Shown here: piece after piece, positions 1 to 10,738 of the stretch | Numbering within the stretch: the first letter of the stretch is position 1 | Layout: each line of letters starts with the position of its first letter | Source: Hydra vulgaris | Taxonomy: Eukaryota > Cnidaria > Hydrozoa > Anthoathecata > Hydridae | Assembly: GCF_038396675.1 (NCBI RefSeq) | Contig: NC_088933.1 | Coordinates: 40,448,001 to 40,512,000, forward strand | Length of the DNA: 64,000 nt | Direction: 5' to 3' | Notes under the pieces: model-generated | Databases searched by the model: none | Seen by the model: the letters and a program-made list of their open reading frames with translations, nothing else | Told to the model about the DNA's origin: nothing | Made by a program: the position numbers and the translations under genes

Positions 1-478
1 CATAGCTTGTGAAAGGAATCAATTATTTTTTCAGATTTCCTACAATTTATTTTTAAATAACGATATTCAATTTCTATTTTAACTTGATGGTAAAATAAAG
101 GTCCAAGCCGACCACATTTAAAGAACCGTAAGCTTTATTCACTAAAGTCTTTGCTGGCAATTTCAACAGGGTTAAATAATAAGTAACTGTAATTATCAGG
201 ATTTAATAATGTAGGCCAAAAAGTTTAACCTTTGTCTTCTGATAACCAACCATTAGTGAGCTTGAAAGAATAAGGCAATTCAACATCGTATAAGACAAGT
301 TTTCTTTTGAACTCAGTACATATATCATGTTTCATGTAACATTGTCTTTTATTGAACTATAGACTTAAGCAACGAGAATTTCTTTCATTCCGGATATTTT
401 CAAACCACGAAGACGTAAATAAGACATCAATTCCTTGACTTTCATACTACATACTATATCATAATCCATTTTGAATTA
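1..478. other. No gene seen (left flank)
   Basis: AT-rich sequence up to the Tc1 insertion. No open frame of useful length, RNA gene or repeat structure is visible. Confidence 0.5.
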
Positions 479-480
479 TA

Positions 481-2226
481 CAGTGGGTGCTCATATTATT
501 AGAAAACGACCAAATTTTAAAAACTTTGTGAATAAAGTTCAAAATTAACAAAACATTTTAACAAAATAATTTTTTTTATTTTACAAATAGTATGTATGTA
601 CCTTTTACTTTAATCTGGGAGTTTGGCAACATTGCATTTCATCTCATTAGGAAGTTATAGGGTTTTTCCCGAATTTTGACAATTTTGGCAATTATACCTG
701 TGTTGTTGACGCGTGAAGTGCTGTTTGTGTATTGCTCTCTTTTTAAAGTTTTCAAAGATTTTTTTATTGTTTTGTTATTGAGTTCTGTTTATGTGTCTAT
801 TTTTTACAGTTAAACATGATTAAATCAATATTTTTACATATAATTTGACTTCTATAACGGTTTACTAGAATCACGTGTTTTGTTCAATATGGGAAAGGCA
901 AAAGATGTTTCATCCTCAAAAAAAAGAGAAGTTGGAGTATTATTGAAGAATACTTCTTATTCTCAAAGATGTATAGCATTAATGACAAAGGTTTCAGTGG
1001 CAACAGTCAACCGAATAAAAAAAAATCTCGACAAAAATGCTGATTATACTCCTCAACGAACAGGACATTGTGGTAGAAAACGGCTAACAACGCCAAGAGA
1101 CGATAGAAAAACACGAGATATTTGCCTAGAAAATAGGAATAAGCCTAGGCGAATACTAACCACTTTAATACAAGATGCTGGAATACCAGTATCTCCAATG
1201 ACAGTTCGTCGCCGACTCAAAGAACAAGGATTTAGATGCTGTCGACCTGCTAAAAAGCCTAAGCTCACTCTAGCAATGCAACAAAAACGCCTTGCTTGGG
1301 CTAAAAGTCATCGGCATTTTACCGTCGATGACTGAAAAAATGTAAGTACTTCATTTATAGTTGTACACATTCCATTTAGAGATTTGCCTACATTACAACT
1401 TTGACTTATAAGTTTTTTTGATGTTGTTTAGGTATGTTTCTCGGATGAATCGACAATCCAGATATTGATGAACAAATCACAGTTTGAGCGTAGACGAGCT
1501 GGAGAAAAATTTCACAAAGACTGCATCTTAGAACGTGTAAAGCATCCTCTAAGTATAATGGTATGGTCTGTCATTAGTGGACATGGAACAGGGCGCTTAT
1601 ATATTGTTGAGGGAACTATGCGCCAGGACCAATACATAAAAGTTCTTGACACAAGATTGGTACCACAGTTGAAGGAATGGTTCCCAAAGAACCAAAAATT
1701 TACATTTATGCATGATTCTGCCCCATGCCATAAAGCAAAGAAGGTTACAGAGTACCTAAAAGCAAAGAAAATTCCAGAGCTACCATGGCCTGGAAACTCA
1801 CCAGATTTAAACCCTAATGAAAATCTGTGGGAGATCATGAAAAGGGAAATTGCTTCTGAAATGATCACCAACAAAATACAATTAATTGAAAAGATGATCA
1901 AAGTCTGGCACAATAACATAGTTATTCAAAATAATGCAATAAAATGCATAGAAAGTATGCCAAGACGTGTAGAAGCGGTAATAAGTGCCAAGGGAGGGAT
2001 AACAAAATACTAAAATAAATCACCAATATGTAATCTTTTGCTTGTACAATAGTGGAATTATTTAAAAAAAAATATAAATAAGTATGTTTTTTGTTATAAA
2101 TATAGACCGCAACACTCAAAAGTTACGAAAAAATAGTCTGCAACCTTTTTATTTCTATAATATATAACCTTTAACACATAATTTTCAAAAAAAAGACAGT
2201 GTTTCTAATAATATGAGCACCCACTG
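481..2226 (+). mobile_element. Tc1-family DNA transposon, 1.75 kb
   Basis: The element is bounded by matching inverted ends of about 25 bp that begin CAGTGGGTGCTCATATTATT; the other end reads as the reverse complement at 2202-2226. A TA dinucleotide flanks each end (479-480 and 2227-2228), the standard Tc1/mariner target duplication. It carries one transposase gene with an intron and one stop codon. The clean ends suggest fairly recent insertion. Confidence 0.92.
889..2013 (+). pseudogene. Tc1 transposase, one intron, one nonsense codon
   Basis: Cuts and rejoins Tc1 ends. The N-terminal part (from about 889, MGKAKD) has the paired helix-turn-helix with basic linkers. The catalytic part follows a 90-bp GT-AG intron at 1342-1431, phase 0. 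The DDE triad is visible as FSDES, then HDSAPCHKA, then NPNENLWE, with 34 residues between second Asp and Glu, the D34E spacing of Tc1. About 347 codons is normal length. A TGA at 1333-1335 replaces what is usually Trp just before the intron, so this copy is probably dead. An upstream in-frame ATG at 880 is possible; 889 matches the family start better. Confidence 0.9.
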
Positions 2227-2759
<533 letters not shown>

Positions 2760-2945
2760 AATATATACGAACGAAATTAATAATTGTATAACTTAAACCG
2801 AAAAATCTATCGACAGAAACATTTTTTGGGGACTGTTACTCACAGGCGAAGATACCCTAACTATAACCTAAAATTATTTTGAATGATTACTATTCGACAA
2901 TCATCAATGGACCAAGCCAACCAATACAAACAATTTTTATTGACA

Positions 2946-3110
2946 CAATATACAACAACCACTTGTTACTGCTGCTATGAGATGCCAATAAATATGGTTT
3001 TTGAAGCCTTACTTTTGCTAATTTTTGAGTCTTTTGATACTGCTTTAAGAATTGCAAGATTTTGAGAGTACCAGGTTTGGCTAATGATGAGGCAATATCA
3101 TTATATGAAG
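2946..3110 (+). repeat. Direct repeat, copy 1
   Basis: A segment of about 165 bp beginning CAATATACAACAACCACTTG is repeated, about 95 percent identical by eye, at 3570-3740. Both copies end around TATATGAAG. It is probably a segmental duplication or part of an unclassified dispersed repeat. The open frame across it is not convincing. Confidence 0.85.
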
Positions 3111-3451
3111 GTCGTGTTGATTGTGGTAATCGTTTAGTTAACTAATAATATTATCTTTCTTTGCGTTTCCGCTACGAAAACTTTAAGATTCACCAAAAAG
3201 AATTTTACAAAAACAAAGATTTAAGTACAACCACACATTGTTTCAACTCAAACAATCATTCATCTAAAAGTTTGACAAAAACATTTTCCATATTTCTGGC
3301 TGGATCATCCGATGGGACATTAACTATTTTTAGATCCACCAGGATGTTTTTACATAAAAAGAGGATTACCGTCTTGAATAACAGTGGACTATCTCCTTTT
3401 TATAAAACACTTATATTTATACTTATACAGGTAATAAAAAGTTAAAAACGG

Positions 3452-3558
<107 letters not shown>

Positions 3559-3569
3559 ACAACACTATA

Positions 3570-3740
3570 CAATATACAACAACCACTTGTTACTGCTGCT
3601 ATGAGATGCCAATAAATATGGCTTTTTAAGCCTTACTTTTGCTAATTTTTGAGTTTTTTCATACTGCTTTAAGAATTGCAAGATTTTGAGAGTACCAGGT
3701 TTGGCTTATGATGAGGCAATATCAATATATGAAGTTATCT
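3570..3740 (+). repeat. Direct repeat, copy 2
   Basis: Second copy of the 2946-3110 segment, in the same orientation and about 620 bp downstream, with a few substitutions. Confidence 0.85.
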
Positions 3741-5753
3741 TTATTTTGAAAAGTTATGCATGTACTTGCTCTAAAATATTACCAGGATGCGCGTTTTTCA
3801 TTTTAAAAATATAAATTAGTATTCAATAAGCTTTTCAGTAAGCAATATTACTTTTAGTAACTATTGATAAAAATTTACCCTGATTATTGCCTATAAAGTT
3901 AACAAGTGAAACTTATTTATTTACTAGTTTTAAAGTTTGCATTATTAACATTTTCGTATTTGCAAAAAACAAAATATATGGATAATTTGACATAAAGTAA
4001 TGTCTTTTTTTTTTGCTGAAACAAGGCTAATGACATTTTATGATCATGCCATAAATACTTTCGGATCAAAATTTAAATTATTTCTTAAGGTTTTAACTAC
4101 AACGCAGTGGTCATATACTTTTATTAGTTTTAGGTTTTATTTATTATTTACATTAGCCAGTTCTATTTTAATTAGCAATCCATTAGTTGTTAGTTTGTTT
4201 CCATTTTTATCATCACCCTGTTGATGACTTTAATGGGTCTTTAATCTTTAACGAGGCTTCTCTTGCTGTTGTAAGTGTGGATAATTTCTAATAACTTTGA
4301 TCTAAGGCTGAATATTACAGATTGAGGTAACACTGTTATTTTAAATAACAACACCAAAATGATTTAGAAACATTGGATTCTAAGCATAACTTTTCTTAAT
4401 GTTTAGATACTGTCATCAATTCATCTATTGAAACTGATACATCAAGTAATTCAGTAACCTTATTAGTTGAAGAAGCTAATACTGATATTTCTGATCACAA
4501 TAAAATTTGAAAGTTTTCTTTTGAATCAGAACGCTTTTTCTGATACATTTTTCAATAATAGTTTTTCAAAGGGTGAATCTCTCAATAAGCAATTACCTGA
4601 TTCAACAGAAACTAGCAACCAAAAAAATTACAAAGATAGGCTGTAAAACAAAGAAGCCACTTAACTAGTGAAATAATAGAAGTCTTATTAAAAATACTGA
4701 GGAAAGAAAGTATTCCTAACTTACTAAAACCTGCAGTTACATTGATGGAAACAAAATCAAATATATTACCAACCTGATATAAAGCACAAAAAATACAATA
4801 TAATTTATGTTGCTTGGTATAGAAAAATGTTCAAACGATGTCGCTACTGAAGAGTGCACTGATAATTCTATTTTGTGTTTTAGAAGATTTTGTCTTAGAA
4901 GTTAAATTAGCTATAAAACCTTGAGTTTTATACCTAATTTATAGCCGAAAAGTAGATTTTGTAGGGTTTTTAATAAAACACCTGACGGATCATTTATTAG
5001 AAAATCTAAACAACATAGAAGTTATTATGCGTTATAATATAATATAACTTGTTATAATATAATATTGTTTGCGATTATTATGCGTTATAATATAATATAT
5101 TATTATGCATTATAATATAATATAACTTGTTATAATATAATATTATTTGCAATTATATATCTTGTCTAAAATATGATATATATAATACCTACAATAATAA
5201 AATATAACTTGTTTATATTAACTATAACAATTATTAATATAATAATTATTTCATCAAAGTATGAGGAGTCTACCTGGAAAATGCGCTCAGTCAAAGTAAA
5301 TTGAACAACTATACTATTAAAATAGATTTTCTTTAAATGTTTTGTGTGTAGCCACAAGTAAAGTATTCAAAAACTATTGAGTTTTTTATTTCGTGTTTGA
5401 TGTGTATTATATTATAACTTTATCCATATCACAAGTAGTTTCCTATTAGTCGAGTTACATTTTTATGACAACGTATAAATTCTGTTCATTTATTTTTGAC
5501 TTTCGCGTAAGATGAGTTGAGTAACTGTCTATTTGCTGAAATAACAGAGTTTTGCCGTTAACTTGAACGGAAAAAATAAAATAATATGTGACATTTTTAG
5601 ATAGGATGGGAAAGGGGTATTTGAAAGTGTCACCAAATATCACATGGGAGAGGGGGTGGTTAGCCACAGCGCGACATGACAAAATGTTTAAAATTTAAAT
5701 TCTAACCACAGCGGAACAGTAACCTTTTAGCAAAAAATTACAAACTCAAAGAT
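3741..5753. other. AT-rich sequence, no convincing gene
   Basis: No supported gene. Around 4380-4900 the composition looks like decayed coding sequence, with short open pieces in changing frames, but I do not recognise the source. Around 5020-5160 a short unit close to GTTATAATATAATAT is repeated in tandem. Short leftward open stretches near 5166-5682 show no family features. Confidence 0.4.
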
Positions 5754-6050
5754 ATATATATTAGAGACTGGCCAACCGTCCTATGTGATCATTTTATTCG
5801 TTAATATCGACTATTTCAATTAATGATCAAAAAAAAAACCAAACGATTAAAAAGTTAATTAGAGCAAGTTTTCTATAAACGATCTCGCGACAAGAGAGCG
5901 TCTAAATGATTAAAACGATTAAAATTCATAAAATTTGATTTTTAATCAATTTGATTTTTTTAATTAAGGTAAGTGCAATAACTCGATTAAATTATTGTTC
6001 ACTTTGCTTTTGGCTGTTGAAGTGGTTGTGCTGTAAAAAGTGAGAAGAAA

Positions 6051-6090
6051 ATGCCGTCTTTGATTTGGCAATATTTTACAAAATGTGAAG
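6051..6090 (+). pseudogene. hAT-A transposase exon 1 (start of BED finger)
   Basis: The ATG at 6051 opens MPSLIWQYFTKCE, the usual first strand of a BED zinc finger (IW.YF). The exon ends after one base of a codon at 6090, followed by GTAAGA. The acceptor is at 36434, where GTTATAGAACACG completes the Gly codon and supplies the zinc-binding CDTC. The intron is now about 30 kb because of two insertions. The match in phase and domain content is the main evidence that the large element sits inside hAT-A. Confidence 0.8.
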
Positions 6091-6239
6091 GTAAGATTTT
6101 TATTAAAGTATAATAAAAAAAATAAAGTGTTTATTAATGAATTTTAATGATTTTTATCCTTATTCCACAAAATGTAAATGTAATACTTTTCTTTAAAGAA
6201 AATTAAATAATATTTAATGGTTTTAGTCTTTTTCCACTA

Positions 6240-6245
6240 AATGTA
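6240..6245. repeat. Target duplication AATGTA, left copy
   Basis: Six bases directly outside the left terminal inverted repeat, repeated at 32846-32851 outside the right one. A 6-bp duplication is the size known for Polinton/Maverick integration. Confidence 0.85.
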
Positions 6246-6464
6246 TGATGATATACTATGTTACAATTCTTGTTATACCTAAGAGACCACCCGTCCGAGT
6301 AGAAAAAAAAAGCTCAAATAAAAAGGAAGAACCGGTGATAAGCAATGCACAGATAAAGCGATCGATTGAACCGATGAACCGAAAGGTTAAAAAAAAAGTT
6401 CCCGGGTTCAAAAAAGAACGACGTCACGCGCATGCGCATGCGCGCAGAAATAAAGGATCAGGTG
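6246..6464 (+). repeat. Left terminal inverted repeat, 219 bp
   Basis: Starts TGATGATATACTATGTTAC and ends GGATCAGGTG. It matches the reverse complement of 32627-32845 over the full 219 bp with only a few substitutions and A-run length changes, indicating a young pair or homogenisation. Confidence 0.95.
6420..6445 (+). promoter_or_regulatory. CRE-like and tandem NRF-1-like sites in the left TIR
   Basis: GACGTCA (6420-6426) is followed by GCGCATGCGCATGCGCGC (6428-6445). GCGCATGCGC is the classical NRF-1 palindrome and TGACGTCA the CREB/ATF site. In an AT-rich element this GC-rich block stands out and is preserved in both TIRs. It could drive the first rightward genes or mark a replication end. 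Function is inferred from motif likeness only. Confidence 0.55.
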
Positions 6465-6481
6465 AAATGGGTTCATAACGA

Positions 6482-6628
6482 ATGGAATCAAAAACCAAAC
6501 CGTTACAACAATTTCAAACTCCAACGACAGTAGCAGTAGTTCAACCTTATAAACCTGATCCTCCAATAGATAATGGTGGTACACACGACTCGCATGGGAA
6601 TCGTATTCGATATTTTGAAGTTTATTAA
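6482..6628 (+). CDS. Small Pro-rich protein, unknown
   Basis: A 48-residue frame starting 18 bp inside the left TIR boundary. The sequence is Gln/Pro-rich in the middle (QPYKPDPPIDNGG) and polar at the C-terminus, with no hydrophobic segment. It overlaps the start of the following membrane-protein frame. I do not recognise it. Position beside the TIR regulatory block suggests the first product of a rightward unit. It may be non-coding leader sequence. Confidence 0.4.
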   Translation: MESKTKPLQQFQTPTTVAVVQPYKPDPPIDNGGTHDSHGNRIRYFEVY

Positions 6629-6785
6629 TAAATCGAAAATAGCGTCGATATTAACACTTTCGAGCTTGTTTATTGTTATTGTAGTAGGAGGATATTTATT
6701 TGGAGCGTTATTAGGAGTTTTTATATTACTTGGAACAATGTTGGGATTTTATATTTGTAATAAAATAATAAAAAACAAAGTGTAA
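6573..6785 (+). CDS. Small membrane protein
   Basis: Seventy residues from the first ATG; an internal ATG at 6594 (MGIVFDILKF) is an equally good start and removes most of the overlap with the upstream frame. A strongly hydrophobic stretch (about residues 27-62) could form one long or two short transmembrane helices, with a Lys/Asn-rich C-terminal tail. Convergent with the leftward gene ending at 6829. No family recognised; small membrane proteins are common beside virion genes. Confidence 0.55.
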   Translation: MVVHTTRMGIVFDILKFINKSKIASILTLSSLFIVIVVGGYLFGALLGVFILLGTMLGFYICNKIIKNKV

Positions 6786-6828
6786 AATTTTTTTAATGAT
6801 ATATATATATGTATATATTATAATAAAA

Positions 6829-7155
6829 TTAAGGTTTAATATTTCTAATTCCGTTAGAAATTCCTCCAGAAATAGCGCCACCCAAAACAGCTTTTCCAAT
6901 CGTAGGTAAAAGAGGTATAAGACGACTTCCTACTGTAGCCAATAAGGGTCCTATAAATTTTCCACGCATGCGTATTCTTCGTCTTCTTCCAGCGCCTTTT
7001 AGAGGTGGTAAATAAACTCTTCCTTTTCCTCTTCTTTTTCCAGCTCCTTGTAATGGAGGTAAATAGGCTCTTCCGCAGCCTCTTTTTTTACCTTTACCTT
7101 GCATAATTGTTTTTAATGGAAGTAAATAGGGCCCTCTTCCTCTTTTTTTTCGCAT
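6829..7155 (-). CDS. Basic core-like protein with repeated YLPPL motif
   Basis: 108 residues. The N-terminal 65 residues carry three copies of a GRxYL(P)PL motif in Arg/Lys-rich sequence (RGPYLLPL, GRAYLPPL, GRVYLPPL). An RMRGKF step leads into a hydrophobic Gly-rich tail (about 75-105). Basic arm plus Gly/Ala/Leu tail recalls the small DNA-condensing core proteins of adenoviruses and adintoviruses, which are processed by the viral protease. It is the last gene of the leftward block and shares its motif with 7389-7598. Function inferred from composition and context. Confidence 0.65.
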   Translation of the reverse strand: MRKKRGRGPYLLPLKTIMQGKGKKRGCGRAYLPPLQGAGKRRGKGRVYLPPLKGAGRRRRIRMRGKFIGPLLATVGSRLIPLLPTIGKAVLGGAISGGISNGIRNIKP

Positions 7156-7165
7156 TTTATGTATA

Positions 7166-7384
7166 TCATATGTTTAATTCGGTTAATTTATTACGTGTAA
7201 AGTCAAAAGCGTATTTTTGCCAAGTAGGTAATTGTTTTTGAATGTATTTAGCAGCTGCAAAGGTTGCTAAATCTTTTACAATGTCTCCTTCTAATCCAAA
7301 ACCTCTTCTTCTTTTATTTTGTTTACGAAAACGTTTTAATCTCTTATAGTGTTTTTTGTAGTGTTTTTTGCGATTTTTATACAT
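7166..7384 (-). CDS. Small basic protein, core-like
   Basis: 72 residues. The first 28 are almost entirely Lys/Arg/His, followed by RRGFGLEGD and then a helical C-terminal half ending TELNI. The FGLEGD step resembles a Gly-X-Gly-type processing context, but no cleavage site is proven. It lies 10 bp downstream of its neighbour, in the basic-protein cluster 6829-7764. Probably binds packaged DNA. Confidence 0.6.
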   Translation of the reverse strand: MYKNRKKHYKKHYKRLKRFRKQNKRRRGFGLEGDIVKDLATFAAAKYIQKQLPTWQKYAFDFTRNKLTELNI

Positions 7385-7388
7385 TTTT

Positions 7389-7598
7389 TTAACGCGATAA
7401 AATAGCAGATATTAAAGACGGAGCTAAAACCGCTGCTAACAAGGGTAGAAATTTACCACTCATATGTTTTTTTAGATGTCTTTTTGAGTGTTTTCTACCT
7501 GCGCCTTTTAAAGGAGGTAAATAAACTCTCCCTCTTCCTCTTTTTTTATATGACTTTTTTTTTATTTTACAAGCGGTGCAACACCCTATTTTACGCAT
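7389..7598 (-). CDS. Basic core-like protein with CCTAC and YLPPLKGAG
   Basis: 69 residues. A Cys-rich start (GCCTAC) precedes a Lys/Arg stretch holding GRGRVYLPPLKGAG, nearly identical to the repeats in 6829-7155. MSGKF then leads into a hydrophobic C-terminus (PLLAAVLAPSLISAIL). The layout is that of a shortened paralogue of 6829-7155. Its ATG overlaps the end of the upstream frame by a few bases. Confidence 0.6.
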   Translation of the reverse strand: MRKIGCCTACKIKKKSYKKRGRGRVYLPPLKGAGRKHSKRHLKKHMSGKFLPLLAAVLAPSLISAILSR

Positions 7599-7764
7599 TG
7601 CGTTGCTTTTGAAGATAATCCAAAGCGTAACCTCCTACGTTTGATTTCAATAGCCGTTTAGCAAAATTTTTTACTTTGGTAATAAATTTTCCTTTCCCTC
7701 TATGATGACGAGTTTTATGATGTCGACGGCGGTGTCCGCTTCTTCTTGTACGCCTGCGAGCCAT
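7591..7764 (-). CDS. Arg/His-rich small protein, core-like
   Basis: 57 residues. The first 26 are dominated by Arg and His (MARRRTRRSGHRRRHHKT), followed by GKGKFITKVKNFAKRLL and a short polar tail. It overlaps the next gene by 8 bp. It belongs to the same basic cluster and is probably a DNA-binding virion protein. Too short for many gene finders, but composition and position support it. Confidence 0.55.
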   Translation of the reverse strand: MARRRTRRSGHRRRHHKTRHHRGKGKFITKVKNFAKRLLKSNVGGYALDYLQKQRNA

Positions 7765-7899
7765 GAACACAACAAATAAAAAAAAAACTAGATTTATAAT
7801 TTTTTAAGATTTTTTTAGAAATAAATAGCCGTTTACTTATAAAATAATAAATACAAATAGGGTTTGTTTAATAAAATTAAAAATGTTTTTTATAACAAA

Positions 7900-9501
7900 T
7901 TAAGACGATTTAAATTTGGTAGGAATATAGTTGACTTCAGTGTCGTTTCCTGACCCTTGTTCTATAACTTGAGCTGGATATTGCATATATATAACAAGTA
8001 CACCTTTAAATTGTTCTGTAAATTGCACATTGATTTGAAACGAATTATTTCCAGCAATAGTAGCAGGAGGTTTATCATTGATAAAATTATAATCGCTAGT
8101 GGTATCGATGACTAAAGGTTCTGTAGTGTTAGTAGTACTAAAATATAATTTAGGATGTCTCAAAAAACTATCATCGTCAAAATTATAAAAATCTGCAATA
8201 TTGTTAATATTAAAAGTAGAGGGTGTATTTCCTTTACACCAGGAAGCATAACTTTTCCAAATGAACCATTAATCATCTTGCTTTGTCAAATCGTATTCAG
8301 TAGTATCACCTGCTGAATTAACATATGTTCTTCTGTAATTATAAAGGGTGATTTTTTTAATGATGTTGACAGTGACTTCTGCAACATTTTCTACATTGGT
8401 GACAACTTGTTCGTAGTGAGCGATACGTAGTAAAGTATACATTTCGTCTTTTTTACTGTTAAGATATAACGATTTTTCCAAGGGTAAACTAGGTTTGAGT
8501 CTATACGTATTGCAATAAATCATTGGGTTTTTTATAGCTACTCCTACATTAGCAAGCGCTGTTACCTCTGCGTCTGAAATAGGTCTTACCCATTCTAATA
8601 GTTGATTCATATCGTTTTCAATATAAAACTCCAATCTAACTTGTTTATTTTTTCCAAAATATTCTTTCATTTGAAAAACTTCACATATTAAACTCAAAGG
8701 TACTCTAAATTTACAACCTTTTTCTCCAATCATGAAAGCATTATATCTATCTCTTAGCACTGTTTGATAACCAGCAGGTAAAGGAGCAGCTCCGCTTGCT
8801 GTGTTAAGTGGTCTAATGAGTCCACTAGGGTCTGCAGCTTGTATAAGCGCTTTGGTTTCAGCAAAACTAATAGGGTTTGTATTTTCAGTTTCTTCTGTTA
8901 AACCTAAATTAGGATTAATCATCAACTCTCTAAAAGCTTTTATCTAACTTTTTTTAACTAGCATTGATTTAAATCGATCATAAGAACGATAAATAACAGC
9001 GTTGTTTGCGCAAGTAGTATTATTTTTTTGATAGTTGGGAAAAAATTTGAAACATTTAAATAAGGCTTGAATAAAGTTGTTGCAAAGACATACTTTTTTT
9101 GCTAAATCATCGTCTGTTACAGGTGTAAATCTTGTTTGTGTGTTGACATTTTTATAAAGAAATAATTCAAAATCTATATAAAAATCTGGTAGATATGTCC
9201 ATTCGTTAAGTATAGTGGTAAAAGAAATTAAATTAGCCATGTCAGAAGTAAGATCGTAAGAAAATTTTTGATTATTAACAGCAATGACTTCATTTTGAGC
9301 TTGAGCTGTTTGAAAACCAGGATATTTTTCATTTAGTAGCGCTTTATATTCAGCGCTAATATTACCACTTGTTGCTTCTTGCAATAAACGATTTTCGTGG
9401 TCTGCTTGTGCCAAAACATCTTCAATAGTAACATGACCGTTTGTATTGGGTGTATAACGGTTGCCGTCACCGTCTCTCATATATTTAGCTAACGAACCCA
9501 T
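7900..9501 (-). pseudogene. Jelly-roll capsid protein candidate, two in-frame stops
   Basis: One reading frame of 534 codons from the ATG at 9501 to the stop at 7900, interrupted by TAG at 8941-8943 and TAA at 8269-8271 with the frame otherwise kept. The N-terminal third has a motif like NNAVIYRSYDRFKSML. The middle has RVPLSLICEVF and VRLEFYIENDMNQLL. The end has NSFQINVQFTEQFKGVLVIY. The order of these blocks resembles capsid proteins of Polinton/adintovirus type that I know from metazoan genomes. Whether it is the major capsid or the penton-like protein I cannot say. The two stops make this copy non-functional unless read through. Confidence 0.5.
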
Positions 9502-9536
9502 TTTTTTTTAAAAAAAGAAAAACATTTTTTTTCTAT

Positions 9537-10156
9537 TTATTCATCTTCTGATACTGAAGTAGTTTTTTTAAATGGTATTTTTTTATTTTTAACGTCTTTT
9601 AAAGCACGAGTGTAACCAAGTTCAATTAGACTTTTTTTGTTAAATTTTTTTTTTTTTTTTAGTTGTTATTCTGCATGAGTGGACTTGATAAAATGGCTCT
9701 TTGTTGAATAATGCAGTTTCTACTTAAACCGTTTATTTTGTCGACAGCATTGACTTCTTGAAAGCATTGTGAACAAATGTGTAAAGGACTAGATTTGCTT
9801 TTAGGTTTTTTTTCAACAAGCTCTTTTTCTTCTGAACTTTCGGTTTCAGATTCTGAATATTTTCGTTTTTTAAGTTTGGATTTGATCTGTTCCTTTTTTC
9901 TCCTATTCTTGGGAGGTTTTTCTTCTGGTATTTCTTCTTTTTTATTTTTTATTTTTTTATTTTCATCCAATTCGGATTTCATGTTTTGCAATTCAGATTT
10001 AGTAGAATATTGAGTCAGTTGATTTTGTAATTGTTGCATGTGATTTTTAATTTGAGTGAATTGTTCTTTAGGATTTACTTTTGATTCTTGCATCATTTTT
10101 TCTTCTAAATTGACTAAATTTTTATGATATCTTCCTTTAGCACAAAAGAGACTCAT
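9537..10156 (-). pseudogene. Coiled-coil, Lys/Glu-rich protein, C-terminus frameshifted
   Basis: 165 residues are open from 10156 to a stop at 9659. A coiled coil (about residues 15-65) is followed by an acidic/basic low-complexity region with KKRKYSESETESSEEKE and a CSQC pair near residue 129. Just past the stop, beyond a run of about 17 A, another frame continues through a Lys-rich tail ending SVSEDE at 9537. The homopolymer probably changed length. It lies between the capsid gene and the large 10268-12903 gene. It may be a scaffold or minor virion protein; function unknown. Confidence 0.5.
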
Positions 10157-10267
10157 TTTTTTTTTGTAAATAGGTGAGAGAAAAAAAATAACAACTTTTT
10201 TTTTCTTTTTATATTTTCTTAATCATTATAAAAAATAAAAGACATTATTTTATACTAATCAAACTAG

Positions 10268-10695
10268 TTAATTGTAAAACGGAACCATTTGAATCTTTAA
10301 AGTAGGATTAAAAAAAACAGTAGAACTAAGATTATTAAAGGTAAGCGGTTCAGATTTTGAATTGAGAAACGACCATCTTCTTTGTTTCCAATCGTCTACA
10401 TCGTTGATATCAAAGGTGGATAATTGTCCTTGAGTAGAAGGATTACGATTTTTTGTAAAATCAATATTGGTGTTGACTTTTATGCGGTTTTGGTGTAGTG
10501 GTAAAGCGCTCGCTTCATAAGCGAGAGGTTCCGAGTTCGATCCCCACCGCGTCCCTGGTAGTACCGCGCTCAACTTGTTTCTCCGCGCAGCGGCCTTGTT
10601 CGTCAAGGTTCGTGTTTCGGAGTTATAGAGTTGAGAGAGGGTTATAACCACAATTAAGTAGCCTCCTCATCTGTAGTGGCCTTCTGGGCCTTGGG

Positions 10696-10738
<43 letters not shown>

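Noticed and set aside
9777-10013. Ser/Phe-rich rightward ORF
   Set aside because: Antisense shadow of the Lys/Glu-rich leftward gene 9537-10156.
10484-10555. Functional tRNA gene (CAT anticodon)
   Set aside because: The acceptor stem pairs poorly, and the sequence continues into a body with a poly-A tail, as in a SINE.
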